Of a DNA stretch of 64,000 bases, positions 43,265 to 52,066 are shown in pieces. The notes below the pieces were generated by a model that was not told the origin of the DNA, searched no databases, and saw nothing but the letters and a program-made list of their open reading frames with translations. Position 1 is the stretch's first letter, and the number at the start of each line of letters is the position of its first letter. The stretch lies in assembly GCF_046054195.1 (NCBI RefSeq), contig NZ_JBEQCS010000001.1:186001-250000 (forward strand), written 5' to 3'. The translations under genes were made by a program, and so were the position numbers. This DNA comes from Celerinatantimonas sp046054195. Its GTDB lineage: Bacteria > Pseudomonadota > Gammaproteobacteria > Enterobacterales > Celerinatantimonadaceae.

Positions 43265-44704
43265 TTGCTTTTGGCTCGTAAAAGTTGGTCTTTTCGAGAT
43301 AGTCGTCTGGCCAGACGGCTAGTATTGGCCATTGTCTTATTTAGTTCCCTGTTAACCTTAACGGTCACGGGCGTTCAGTTGTATCTGCAATATCGTTTAG
43401 ATATGAGTAACGTGCGCCAGTCAGCCGATATTATTCAAGATTCGTGGGTGCCAGCACTGACCGAAAGTGTCTGGGATTATAATACCGACCTTATCGAGCT
43501 TCAGTTAAATGGGATGATTAACTTGCCATTTATTATGGAAGTTCGTTTATCTTTAGATGATGGTCAATATTTTGCAGTGGGCCATCCCGCGCCGCCAGAT
43601 AGCTTTTTATATAATTTCCCTCTGCAGCATGTCGATCACGGCAAACGCAAAAAATTAGGCGCTTTAGCGGTTGTTATCGATACCAATCAAATTCAGCAAG
43701 ATTTGATTCGTTATGCGTTAACACTGTTAATTTCCAACTTGTTCAAAGCGGCGATGGTCGTATTGTTCATGTTGTTTATTTTCCATATTTTCCTCGGACA
43801 ATATCTGATTCAAATTGTTGCCTATTTGCGTGGGGACGATGGTCATCTCAGTGGCCAGCCGTTAAGGTTGCAGCGAAATAAACGGCAAAATGATGAACTG
43901 GATGATTTAGTCGATGCCTATAACGATATGGCACAATGTCTTGAGCAGGAAAACCGTCAGCGCTTGGCCGAAAGCGAGCAACGCGCGTTAATGCAGCAGC
44001 AATTGGCGCGGATGGACCGCCAAGTGACAATGGGCGAGATGGCGACCTCTTTGGCGCATGAGCTAAATCAGCCGCTTGCCTCAATTACCGGTTATGCCGA
44101 TATCAGTAAACGGTTTTTAGCTCAGCAAAAACTTGAACGAGTCGATGAGACGTTAACTAAAATTTCAAACGAAGCGCTGCGAGCTTCGGAAATTATCCGT
44201 CGGACGCGGGAATTTGTGCGTTCGCGTAAAACTACCCAAGAGCTGATTACCGTCAGTGCGCTGCTTGAGGAAACGGTTGCGATTATTCGCCATAGCGCTG
44301 AACAGTATTCAATCAATATAGAATTAGATCTCTCATCGGTTCACAATGACGAAGTTTTTGTGGATAAAATTCAAATTCAGCAGGTATTGCTGAATTTATT
44401 GCGAAACGCCATCGATGCGCTCAAAGAGCAGAGCGGCGAGCGAACCGTTAAGATATTAGCGCAAACGCGCGATGATGCAGATGAAGTCTGCATTCAGGTT
44501 ATGGATAATGGTCCGGGGATTGATGAGAAGGTCCTAGAGACATTATTCTCGCCATTTGTAACGACTAAAGATGACGGTATGGGGATTGGGCTGGCGATTA
44601 GCCGTGCGATTGTCGAGGCGCACCATGGCCAGCTCACTGCCTATAATAGTTCTCAAGGCGGAGCCTGTTTTGAGCTCACTCTTGCGGCAAAAAATCATGA
44701 ATAA
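43265..44704 (+). CDS. Sensor histidine kinase (FixL/DctB type)
   Basis: A ~479-residue inner-membrane kinase. One helix near residues 18-38 and a second at ~155-180 flank a periplasmic sensor domain of about 115 residues (ESVWDYNTDLIELQLNGMINLP). Then come a HAMP-like linker and coiled coil, a HisKA domain with the phospho-acceptor histidine in TSLAHELNQPLASI and an ATPase domain (NLLRNAIDAL, MDNGPGID, GMGIGLAIS). The AHELNQPL form is typical of FixL/DctB-class kinases. No ATG fits the start; TTG at 43265 or 43271, with GGA at 43258, is likely. It pairs with the next gene. Confidence 0.88.
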   Translation: MLLARKSWSFRDSRLARRLVLAIVLFSSLLTLTVTGVQLYLQYRLDMSNVRQSADIIQDSWVPALTESVWDYNTDLIELQLNGMINLPFIMEVRLSLDDGQYFAVGHPAPPDSFLYNFPLQHVDHGKRKKLGALAVVIDTNQIQQDLIRYALTLLISNLFKAAMVVLFMLFIFHIFLGQYLIQIVAYLRGDDGHLSGQPLRLQRNKRQNDELDDLVDAYNDMAQCLEQENRQRLAESEQRALMQQQLARMDRQVTMGEMATSLAHELNQPLASITGYADISKRFLAQQKLERVDETLTKISNEALRASEIIRRTREFVRSRKTTQELITVSALLEETVAIIRHSAEQYSINIELDLSSVHNDEVFVDKIQIQQVLLNLLRNAIDALKEQSGERTVKILAQTRDDADEVCIQVMDNGPGIDEKVLETLFSPFVTTKDDGMGIGLAISRAIVEAHHGQLTAYNSSQGGACFELTLAAKNHE

Positions 44705-44735
44705 AGGGCATTGACCCATAATAAAGGTGATGAAG

Positions 44736-45362
44736 ATGAATGAAGAAGCAAAACCACTGATTTATATTGTGGATGATGATCCATCGATTCGCGATATGAT
44801 TGAACTGATGGTCGATAGCGTTGGCTATGATTATCAGAGTTTTGCTGATGCCAGTGAATTTCTTGACGCTTATGCGGATGTTCATGGCTGTTTGTTGCTG
44901 GATATACGCATGCCGGGCATGTCAGGTATGATGCTTCAGGAACGGCTAAACGAGCAGCGCTGTATTATGCCGATCATCTTTATTACCGGCCATGGTGATA
45001 TTACTATGGCGGTTGAAGCGATGCAGCGTGGCGCTTTTGATTTTATGGAAAAGCCATTTCGGGAGTTTGACCTGTTAAGCAAGATTGAAAAAGCGCTTGA
45101 ACAGGATGAGCAAAACCGTGTGGATTTGACCATGAAGCAGGAGATTTGCGAGCGCATAGAGTCGTTGACCAAGCGAGAAAAAGAGGTGATGGAACTGGTT
45201 GCTCAAGGCAAAGCGAATAAAGTCATCGCGATCGATTTAAATATTGCTCAAGGCACCGTGGAAATTCATCGCTCACGGATTATGTCGAAAATGAAGGCTC
45301 GTAGTCTGGCTCATCTGATGCGGATGCTAATGGTCGCAGGCGAGCTGGATAATAGTATTTAG
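44736..45362 (+). CDS. FixJ/LuxR-type response regulator
   Basis: A 208-residue regulator. The receiver domain (1-~120) has the acidic start YIVDDDPSIR and the phospho-acceptor aspartate in CLLLDIRMPGMSG; the conserved lysine is in MEKPFREFDLL. The LuxR-type DNA-binding domain reads SLTKREKEVMELVAQGKANKVIAIDL and ends in GTVEIHRSRIMSKM. I chose the ATG at 44736 with AAAGG eight bases upstream; a GTG at 44727 is possible. It follows the kinase gene by about 31 bases. The signal and target genes cannot be read from the neighbourhood. Confidence 0.92.
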   Translation: MNEEAKPLIYIVDDDPSIRDMIELMVDSVGYDYQSFADASEFLDAYADVHGCLLLDIRMPGMSGMMLQERLNEQRCIMPIIFITGHGDITMAVEAMQRGAFDFMEKPFREFDLLSKIEKALEQDEQNRVDLTMKQEICERIESLTKREKEVMELVAQGKANKVIAIDLNIAQGTVEIHRSRIMSKMKARSLAHLMRMLMVAGELDNSI

Positions 45363-45424
45363 CGCTAGATCTTATTGTTGAGATTTTCGGCTTTACGTCC
45401 TAATGACAAAAATCTTTATATCAT

Positions 45425-45461
45425 GATCTAAATCATGGATTTAGATCTCCTTTAAGGAGAT
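45425..45461. promoter_or_regulatory. Adjacent palindromes after the response regulator
   Basis: GATCTAAATC-ATG-GATTTAGATC (45425-45447) is a perfect 10-base inverted repeat, and ATCTCCTT-T-AAGGAGAT (45445-45461) is a second palindrome overlapping its end. A wider stem, AACGGCTG / CAGCCGTT, follows at 45470-45506. None ends in a T run, so operators or a processed mRNA end are more likely than a terminator. Confidence 0.5.
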
Positions 45462-45577
45462 TCTGTCAGAACGGCTGGTTATTTTTTAGCTAATGAATCA
45501 GCCGTTTTCCATTTAGCGTTTATCACTAGTGGTATTAAATAAGCGCAACAGTCTATTTTATCTTGTTGTTCTGTCGT

Positions 45578-45596
45578 TGGGATCTTTCCCATTTTT
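45578..45596 (+). terminator. Short terminator-like hairpin upstream of a 40-codon gene
   Basis: TGGGA / TCCCA stem, loop TCTT, then five Ts (45592-45596). It is 66 bases before the ATG at 45662 and may be a weak terminator for transcripts from the response regulator, or an attenuator for the small gene. The stem is short. Confidence 0.4.
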
Positions 45597-45661
45597 CTTC
45601 CTGTGTGACGAAATGAAACCCCTTTCAATGATTTCACGATTAGAAGGGAGGTAAATAGACT

Positions 45662-45784
45662 ATGGAACAAGCAAAACAGCAGTACCGTTGCTATGCAACG
45701 GGTCTGGGATTTTTTGTTCGGATTCCCGTGAATGCGCCTCATGAAGAGCCAGAAGAACCTGAACCTCAACAGGCTAAAGCTTGA
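45662..45784 (+). CDS. Very small protein (40 aa)
   Basis: A 40-codon frame starting ATG at 45662 with a near-perfect ribosome site (GGGAGGT, about ten bases before) and a strong terminator directly after the stop. The product has an aromatic centre (YRCYATGLGFFVRIPV) and an acidic, proline-rich tail (HEEPEEPEPQQ). There is no membrane helix. I recognise no family. The combination of a strong translation start, own terminator and isolated position between other genes makes a real gene likely. Confidence 0.7.
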   Translation: MEQAKQQYRCYATGLGFFVRIPVNAPHEEPEEPEPQQAKA

Positions 45785-45789
45785 ATTTC

Positions 45790-45815
45790 CCCCCGGTATA
45801 TGTCCGGGGGTTTTT
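45790..45815 (+). terminator. Terminator of the 40-codon gene
   Basis: CCCCCGG (45790-45796), loop of seven bases, CCGGGGG (45804-45810), then five Ts. Strong intrinsic terminator six bases after the stop codon. Confidence 0.9.
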
Positions 45816-45957
45816 ATTTGTGTTTTTGACCCTATATTACTTATAGGTTGAGTCAATGGATGTACAAGAAAAATTCGATTTTCAACTGTTCATCTTAGAC
45901 GCTATAGTAAACACCAATTTAAAGAAATACTAATTTGAATGTTACAAGGAGTTCATT

Positions 45958-46215
45958 ATGCATGTTGTGATTTTTGGACGTCCTGGCTGTCCTTATTGTA
46001 CTCGAGCAAAACAACTTGCTGAGCAACTCTCAAACAGCCAAGATGATTTTAACTATCGTTATGTTGATATTTACGAAGAAGGGATCTCTAAAGCTGACTT
46101 GTCAAAATCTGTCGGTAAAGAAGTAGAAACGGTTCCTCAGGTGTTTGTCGACAAACAACCGATTGGTGGTTGTACCGAATTTGAAGCAATGATGCGCGAC
46201 ACGTTTGAACTCTAA
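45958..46215 (+). CDS. grxA: Glutaredoxin 1
   Basis: An 85-residue dithiol glutaredoxin, the same length as E. coli GrxA. The redox motif is CPYC at C11-C14, with the cis-proline loop TVPQVFVD and the glutathione site GGCTEFE. It reduces ribonucleotide reductase and OxyR using glutathione. A good AAGGAG site precedes the ATG and a strong terminator follows, so it is a single-gene unit. Confidence 0.96.
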   Translation: MHVVIFGRPGCPYCTRAKQLAEQLSNSQDDFNYRYVDIYEEGISKADLSKSVGKEVETVPQVFVDKQPIGGCTEFEAMMRDTFEL

Positions 46216-46246
46216 TCGCTCGTTGCTTACATATGTTGTGTTGTTG

Positions 46247-46272
46247 GGGCTGATGAGAATCAGCCCTTTTTT
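46247..46272 (+). terminator. grxA terminator
   Basis: GGGCTGAT / ATCAGCCC stem with a GAGA loop, followed by six Ts. Confidence 0.9.
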
Positions 46273-46290
46273 GTCGCTGTCATTTAACGG

Positions 46291-49104
46291 CTAGCTTGGG
46301 TTGTTAAGCTCGTTTTCAATTAGCTCAAGCCACTGATGAAGTCGCTGGTGAATATTTTGTTGGAGATGCTGAAATTGTCGCAGCCAGAGCATATCCGGTA
46401 ATTTTTGCACGCTGACACACTGTTTAAAATAGTGGCAGGCTTGAATGAGCTGTGTTGCTTGAAGCTGCTCACCATTGCCAAGCAGTTCACTTAGACGCTT
46501 CTCAATTGCAGGCCAGTTCTCATCAACAATAGCGGCGTTGAGTTGATCCCACAGGTATGAGTGTTGTTTTAAAAAAGTGATAGCCTCACTTCGAAATGAG
46601 TAGGGGCGATGCTTGAGCCAGTCGCTGGCTTCAGCTAAATCAGCCAGCCCTAATTCTGTGCTGTTTTCGCGCCAGATCTGCCAATTGCGAAAGTGCTGTT
46701 CATAGCGATGCAGTAAGATGTCGATAGCATCATTTTGCAGCGGTTTAGTCAGTACATCATTGACCCCGGCACTGAGCATTTCACTGCGAGTGTCGCTATA
46801 GGCATCTGCTGTGCAGCCAATAATCAAAGCATAACATTCCGGTGCTTTCATGCGGCGAATCTGCCGGGTGGCGTCAATGCCATCAATCTCGGGCATGTGG
46901 TTATCCATTAAAATCACCGGATAACTTCGCGTCTGCATCGTTTCTAAGGCCTGTGCGCCATTCATCACCAGCGCGCATTGAAATCCACGTTTAGCAAAAA
47001 ACGCTTTAATAATCATCCCATTGGTTCGGTTATCTTCGGCGATGAGTAACGGCAGTTGGTTGGCTTTAAATTGACTGGCTGCAATTTTCTGTGGTTCGAG
47101 TGATGAAGTGGTTGGTTTGACCTGTAAAATCGCCGTAAATATCGCTCCTTGGCCAGGTTTACTACGCAGGCGAATATCGCCGCCCATCGCCTGACAGAGC
47201 TGGCGAACAATCGCAAGCCCCAGCCCTGAACCGCCGTAGAGCCGAGTGGTGGATGATTCTGCTTGGGTAAAGGCTTCAAAGATTTGTTCCTGGCGTTTGG
47301 GTTCAATACCAATGCCGGAGTCTTTAATGCGGATCACTAAATATAACTGCTGGTGGCTGTAGAGATCCTTAAGGGTCAGTTCGACAAAACCTTGCTGGGT
47401 AAATTTCATTGAGTTGCTCACCAAATTTAAAATGATTTGGCGAATGCGTGAGCGGTCAGCAATTATATTAGGTTCTTTGAGCTTGGTTTTAAGTCTAAAT
47501 TCAATGCCTTGTTGTTTGGCTAGTGCAGCATAAGTACTTCTGACGCCATCGATGACTTCAGTCAGTGAGAATGGTGCTGATTCGAGCTGCAACTGCTGGG
47601 CATCGATTTTTGAGAAATCCAGAATATCATTTAGAAGCACCATCATGTGCTGGCCCGAGTGATACAAATCATCAAGATAATGGCGCTGTTGCTCGTTGAG
47701 TTCAGTTTGTTCTAATAATTGAGCTATCCCTAATACGCCATTCATTGGGGTGCGGATCTCATGGCTCATCTGCGCGAGGAATCGTAATTTAGCATTGTTG
47801 GCATCTTTGGCTCGGCTGAGCGCTTGGCGCAGAGACTCTTCTAAGTGGCGTTGCTCGGTAATATCACGTTGAACCGCGATAAAGCTTTCTAATTTTCCTT
47901 CGCTGTTGAGCACGGGGGTGATATCGATATCGACCCAATAACTTTGCCCATCTTTTCGATAATTGAGTACTTCGGTGCGAATGCTTTGCTGTGTGGCTAG
48001 CGCCTCACCAATCCGCTGGCGAGTTTGAAAATCGCTATCAGGGCCTTGCAAAAGAGTTCCTGGATGTTTGCCTAATACCTCTTGAGAGTTGTAGCCAGTC
48101 AGGTTGGTAAATGCTGGGTTGACCCAAGTGACTAGGCCCCGCTTATCGCAGATGACTATCGCATCGTGCGCATGTTGGGCAACCTGCGCTAAGCGTTTGG
48201 CCTCCGCTTCTCTTTCTACTAATAATTGGCTGTGCTGAGCAAGTTGCTCTCGGTTGCGAGTGAGCTCTTGAAATGGTCGAACCAGTAATCGCTGCCCTAG
48301 TAGATAAATTAATATCAGTGCTAAAACGGCACTGATAGCTAGCATTGAGCCCAAACGGTAGAGCAGGTTATTGCGCTGCGCGATACGCGCATGAGTGCTC
48401 ACCGCGTAATTCATAATAAGATCTGAGTATCCCAGTGGGATCTCATAGACTTGCCAGAGGTTGCGATCGCGTGGGAACAGGTCGATACCAGCCGATGGCT
48501 GACTCAACCCAATCCAACGATTATGGCTAGAGGTAATCGTTGAGAAGAAATAGGCTAGATTAAAATCAAGCTTGGCAACCATCACCCCCATGATGCGTTG
48601 CTGGGCAACGACCGGTAAATAAAGGGTAAAAAATTGATGCTGGTTGCGTTGTACCAGCTGCAAGATAACATCACTGGGCGAGCCGGTGAGGATTCGCCCA
48701 ACAACTTTCATAACCTTACTTTTCGGCAGATCAAGCTGATTAATAATTGCCTGACTATGGCTATCAAAAAGTGCCAATTGGGCTTTTTGCGTAAAAATTT
48801 GGGCCTGAGCAAGCTGATTGGTTAAAGCCTGAGTATCTACTTTTTGGTCGCTACTGACCGCACGGATAACATCCGATAGCGAGGTTATCCGCCGATATGC
48901 AATTTCTTGGTCATTAATATATTGAAGCAGGTAACTTTTTGCAGTTTGTAGTTCGACCTGAATCGTTTCTTTTTGGATCTGGGCGACGACTTTGACGCTC
49001 TGGCGATAAATCACAACACCACCAACCCCACCCATAAGCAGGGCGCTTAGGCTGATGTAGAGTATAAATAACTTACGTGTCGATAAATTTTTTAGTTGCC
49101 ACAC
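46291..49104 (-). CDS. Hybrid sensor histidine kinase (Cache-like / PAS / HisKA / HATPase / REC)
   Basis: A 937-residue inner-membrane hybrid kinase. Helix 1 is near residues 13-31; a ~220-residue periplasmic sensor follows, and helix 2 is near 250-270. Then come a PAS domain (ICDKRGLVTWVNPAFTNLTGYNS), a HisKA domain with the histidine in QMSHEIRTPMNGVLGIAQLL, a HATPase domain (NSMKFTQQG, DSGIGIE, GSGLGLAIV) and a receiver with the aspartate in PVILMDNHMPEIDG. The last ~120 residues resemble a His-phosphotransfer domain in helical pattern, but I find no H-x-LKG at the expected place. Function unknown; no partner response regulator gene adjoins it. Confidence 0.9.
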   Translation of the reverse strand: MWQLKNLSTRKLFILYISLSALLMGGVGGVVIYRQSVKVVAQIQKETIQVELQTAKSYLLQYINDQEIAYRRITSLSDVIRAVSSDQKVDTQALTNQLAQAQIFTQKAQLALFDSHSQAIINQLDLPKSKVMKVVGRILTGSPSDVILQLVQRNQHQFFTLYLPVVAQQRIMGVMVAKLDFNLAYFFSTITSSHNRWIGLSQPSAGIDLFPRDRNLWQVYEIPLGYSDLIMNYAVSTHARIAQRNNLLYRLGSMLAISAVLALILIYLLGQRLLVRPFQELTRNREQLAQHSQLLVEREAEAKRLAQVAQHAHDAIVICDKRGLVTWVNPAFTNLTGYNSQEVLGKHPGTLLQGPDSDFQTRQRIGEALATQQSIRTEVLNYRKDGQSYWVDIDITPVLNSEGKLESFIAVQRDITEQRHLEESLRQALSRAKDANNAKLRFLAQMSHEIRTPMNGVLGIAQLLEQTELNEQQRHYLDDLYHSGQHMMVLLNDILDFSKIDAQQLQLESAPFSLTEVIDGVRSTYAALAKQQGIEFRLKTKLKEPNIIADRSRIRQIILNLVSNSMKFTQQGFVELTLKDLYSHQQLYLVIRIKDSGIGIEPKRQEQIFEAFTQAESSTTRLYGGSGLGLAIVRQLCQAMGGDIRLRSKPGQGAIFTAILQVKPTTSSLEPQKIAASQFKANQLPLLIAEDNRTNGMIIKAFFAKRGFQCALVMNGAQALETMQTRSYPVILMDNHMPEIDGIDATRQIRRMKAPECYALIIGCTADAYSDTRSEMLSAGVNDVLTKPLQNDAIDILLHRYEQHFRNWQIWRENSTELGLADLAEASDWLKHRPYSFRSEAITFLKQHSYLWDQLNAAIVDENWPAIEKRLSELLGNGEQLQATQLIQACHYFKQCVSVQKLPDMLWLRQFQHLQQNIHQRLHQWLELIENELNNPS

Positions 49105-49160
49105 GTCACAGGTCCTTTATCGGCGCAGAGGCGAGGATGCCGTTAAAGTACTGGTCCGCG

Positions 49161-49886
49161 TCAGTTTTGTCTAGCATTCGGCGCGCTTTGTGCAAACATC
49201 GCCAAGATCCAGTCTAGAACTACCGATGAGTCAACTTCAGTATTCAAACTTTGTTTCGCTTTGTTATATTGAGCGGCTGTTAAAAATGGCTGACGTTTTT
49301 CCAGTAATACCTCAGTATAGCTTTCAACAAACTCGGGGTGGCCTTGAACGGTAAATATATGTGATTGTTTAGCCAGCATAAATACCGGGCAGAAATCACT
49401 ACTGGCAATGACTTGGCAATTCGGCGGACAATTTTGCACTTGGTCTTGATGTGACACCCAAAGTTTAAGCTGCGCTGGTACTTTGTTTAGCCAGTCAGGG
49501 CGATGTTGAACCTGTACGGTGGTGCTACCAAGACCCCAGCCTTTTTCTGACTTTTTAACCTCAGCCCCCAAGGCTCTGGCGATTAATTGATGACCAAAAC
49601 AGATGCCAGCCACATGTTTTTCTAAGTTATCCGCTTCTCGTACCCATTGCATCAGCTCGACAATCCAAGGGTCGTTATCATAACTGTTATGGCGACTACC
49701 GGTAATAATGTAACCGTCAAAGTCCTCTTTATCATCAGGCAGTTGCCGATGCAGCGCATCAAACTGGGTGAACTTAAGGCCTTCTTTACGAGCGCTTAAT
49801 GTGGTGACAAACATGTCGCCATATTCACCATATTTTTTGACTAAATCACTGTCGACTTCGTCGCAATTTAAAATCGCAATTTTCAT
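49161..49886 (-). CDS. Class I glutamine amidotransferase (GMP synthase-like)
   Basis: A 241-residue stand-alone GATase1 protein. The nucleophile elbow is VAGICFGHQLIARALG with the cysteine near residue 93, and the catalytic His-x-Glu is in GHPEF. It starts MKIAILNCDEVDSDL and has GYIITGSRHNSYD in front. The ATG at 49886 has GGAG at a suitable distance. Such proteins resemble GMP synthase glutaminase domains but often act on other gamma-glutamyl compounds. It lies 30 bases downstream of the aldehyde dehydrogenase gene on the same strand, so a shared catabolic role is possible. Substrate unknown. Confidence 0.88.
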   Translation of the reverse strand: MKIAILNCDEVDSDLVKKYGEYGDMFVTTLSARKEGLKFTQFDALHRQLPDDKEDFDGYIITGSRHNSYDNDPWIVELMQWVREADNLEKHVAGICFGHQLIARALGAEVKKSEKGWGLGSTTVQVQHRPDWLNKVPAQLKLWVSHQDQVQNCPPNCQVIASSDFCPVFMLAKQSHIFTVQGHPEFVESYTEVLLEKRQPFLTAAQYNKAKQSLNTEVDSSVVLDWILAMFAQSAPNARQN

Positions 49887-49915
49887 TCTGAACTCCATTC
49901 ACACACTGCACGCCA

Positions 49916-51355
49916 CTATTTTTTTACCAATGGTTTGGTAATTGATTTCTGGCGTGTGAAAAATCGTTGTCCATCTGGACCACAAACGCCCAATGGGCCA
50001 AATAATGATTGCTTCCAGCCACTGATACTTTGATCTGCCGCTGGCTCAGCTAATGCAACATTGAGCCCGACGTTACCGGTTTCAACTCGCTGACAAAAGT
50101 CTGTTGCTAATTGCTCTGTGTTAGTAAAGATAGCACTGCTATTGGCAAATGGGTGGCTATTAATCACCGATAGTGCTTGTTCGTAGCTGTGTTCTCGCAT
50201 GATTAAGATGATAGGCCCTAAGATCTCTTCGCGATAGATGCGCATTTGCGACGATACCTGGTCAAACAAGCTGCCACCGACAAAATAACCTGTTTCGTAG
50301 TTGAGTTCGCGACCATCCACCAGCAGTTGTGCGCCATCTTTCTCGCCTTGTTCAATGTAGCCACGCACTTTTAGTAGCTGCGCTTCGCTTATCAATGGGC
50401 CCATGTCATTCTCTGGTTGGGCATTGCCGGGGCCGATTTTAAGCGCCTGAATCCGTGGTATGAGCCGCTCTATTAACGCATCGGCAATCGCATCACTGGT
50501 CGTTACAACCACGGATGCCGCCATGCAATTTTGACCACTCATGCTAAAGGCTGCGTTCATCAGTTCATCACTGACCAGTTGTAAGTCGGCATCATCTGCA
50601 ACTAGCAGATGATTTTTAGCGCTTCCTAGAGCTTGAACCCGTTTACCCGCATCGCTGGCTTTGCGATAGACTGTTTTGGCTATGTGTGTCGAGCCAATAA
50701 AACTAACCGCCATTACTTGCGGATGCGAAATTAACGCATCGACCACTTCTTTGTCGCCCTGAATCACTTGAAAAAGGCCATCGGGTAAACCGGCTTGTTG
50801 CAGTAGTTCGGCAAATTTTAAAGCGATGGATGGGGTGCGCTCAGATGGCTTTAAGATAAAACTGTTGCCACAACACAGCGCGATAGGAAACAGCCAAAGC
50901 GCAGACAATGCGGGTATTAGGCTGGTTGTGATTCCAACGCACACTCCCAATGGTTGGGCATAAGGTTTGCTGTTTTGTGCTTGGGCAGACCAGTTGCAAG
51001 TTTGCATTAAGGCGCTTAATGAGCCTATCACTTCCAGCGCTTTGGTGAGTTCTAGCTCTGCCTGAGAGCGAGGTTTGCCATGTTCTTGGACGATGAGCTC
51101 GCTGCATTGTGCTAAGTTTTGCTTAAGTAATTGGCCAAACTGTTCGAGCACCGCGAGGCGCTCTTTGAGCGCAACTTTGGCCCACGCTTTTTGACTATGA
51201 GCACTAATCTCTGCCGCCCCATTGGCCTCAGCTGCGCTACTTAAATCAACCTCGGCACAAAGTTCACCGGTGGCCGGATTGTAAATTGTGCCAAATCGTC
51301 CGCTGTTACTGGGTTGGTGCTGGCCATTGACAAAATTATGCAGCTGCTGAGTCAT
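49916..51355 (-). CDS. Aldehyde dehydrogenase, methylmalonate-semialdehyde type
   Basis: A 479-residue NAD-linked aldehyde dehydrogenase. FGTIYNPATGELCAEV, LELTKALEVIGS, LKPSERTPSIALKFAELL, VSFIGSTHIAK and RVQALGSAKNHLLV follow the CoA-acylating MmsA/IolA subfamily, which lacks the general-base glutamate of other aldehyde dehydrogenases. The catalytic cysteine is in SGQNCMAAS. The usual GITPFNFPA loop reads GITTSLIPA, so the conserved asparagine is missing. The ATG at 51355 has CAGGAA nine bases upstream. It precedes the glutamine amidotransferase gene. Substrate uncertain. Confidence 0.85.
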   Translation of the reverse strand: MTQQLHNFVNGQHQPSNSGRFGTIYNPATGELCAEVDLSSAAEANGAAEISAHSQKAWAKVALKERLAVLEQFGQLLKQNLAQCSELIVQEHGKPRSQAELELTKALEVIGSLSALMQTCNWSAQAQNSKPYAQPLGVCVGITTSLIPALSALWLFPIALCCGNSFILKPSERTPSIALKFAELLQQAGLPDGLFQVIQGDKEVVDALISHPQVMAVSFIGSTHIAKTVYRKASDAGKRVQALGSAKNHLLVADDADLQLVSDELMNAAFSMSGQNCMAASVVVTTSDAIADALIERLIPRIQALKIGPGNAQPENDMGPLISEAQLLKVRGYIEQGEKDGAQLLVDGRELNYETGYFVGGSLFDQVSSQMRIYREEILGPIILIMREHSYEQALSVINSHPFANSSAIFTNTEQLATDFCQRVETGNVGLNVALAEPAADQSISGWKQSLFGPLGVCGPDGQRFFTRQKSITKPLVKK

Positions 51356-51495
51356 GATGATTCCTGAGTCGTTTCTGGCGCATAATGGCTTGGCATCACA
51401 CGCTATCAATGCATTGATCGAATGCTCTTATTCTTACCACGGACAGAGCGGCGAAACAATCTGGCAGATGCGAAATACTCAGGGTTGCATGTCAC

Positions 51496-51966
51496 TTACG
51501 CGTTGGTATTAATGGCTGCCAACTGATGCATGATTCCTGTGTTGCCACCATCAAATTTAAGAAAGCGTAGTTGCGGATGCCCAGCAAGATGCTCCTGCTG
51601 CTGTCCACCTCGGAGTAATTGTTGATGAAAAACATTAAGTTGCTGCGGCAAATCAATGCCGAATTTGGTGGCAAGTCGTTGCATCTCTGCCGGAGCTTTA
51701 CTGGCAAATTTCTGGGTATTGAAGTTACCACTGTCGATAGCGGCAATCATCTGTTTGACGTAGTTCTGAACTTGCTTATTGCCTTTGAGATGCTCGAGTA
51801 GCTGACCCATTTGAGCCCCGTGCTGCGGCGCTTTAACAGGCTTTGGCGCTGCCATCGGCGCGATTGTTGCGCTTGTTTGAGAGGTGCTTGTTTGGGCGGC
51901 TTTATTTTGAGTTTTGTCGCTGGTGTCGGCTAAAACGTGGGGTTGTTGGTAAGCTTGGATCTGCAT
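51496..51966 (-). CDS. Hypothetical protein (156 aa)
   Basis: An uncharacterised soluble 156-residue protein. The first ~50 residues are low complexity, rich in Ala, Gln, Thr, Ser and Pro (TSTSQTSATIAPMAAPKP). Residues ~55-125 are predicted helical (MGQLLEHLKGNKQVQNYVKQMIAAIDSG), and the C-terminal part contains a GGQQQ stretch. No signal peptide, membrane helix or family is recognised. The ATG at 51966 has no strong ribosome site. Codon use resembles its neighbours and the frame is open over its whole length, which supports a real gene. Confidence 0.6.
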   Translation of the reverse strand: MQIQAYQQPHVLADTSDKTQNKAAQTSTSQTSATIAPMAAPKPVKAPQHGAQMGQLLEHLKGNKQVQNYVKQMIAAIDSGNFNTQKFASKAPAEMQRLATKFGIDLPQQLNVFHQQLLRGGQQQEHLAGHPQLRFLKFDGGNTGIMHQLAAINTNA

Positions 51967-52066
51967 AACAAGTCATCGTATTTATGAATAATAAATGACT
52001 AAGAGCAAGTCCAGTGCCAGATTGTGAATCTATATTCGCTTTGCGCTTTTTTAGCGATGAGTAGAG

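Noticed and set aside
45479..45856. A 125-codon frame on the - strand across the 40-codon gene
   Set aside because: It runs antisense through a gene with a strong ribosome site and terminator and has no signals of its own.
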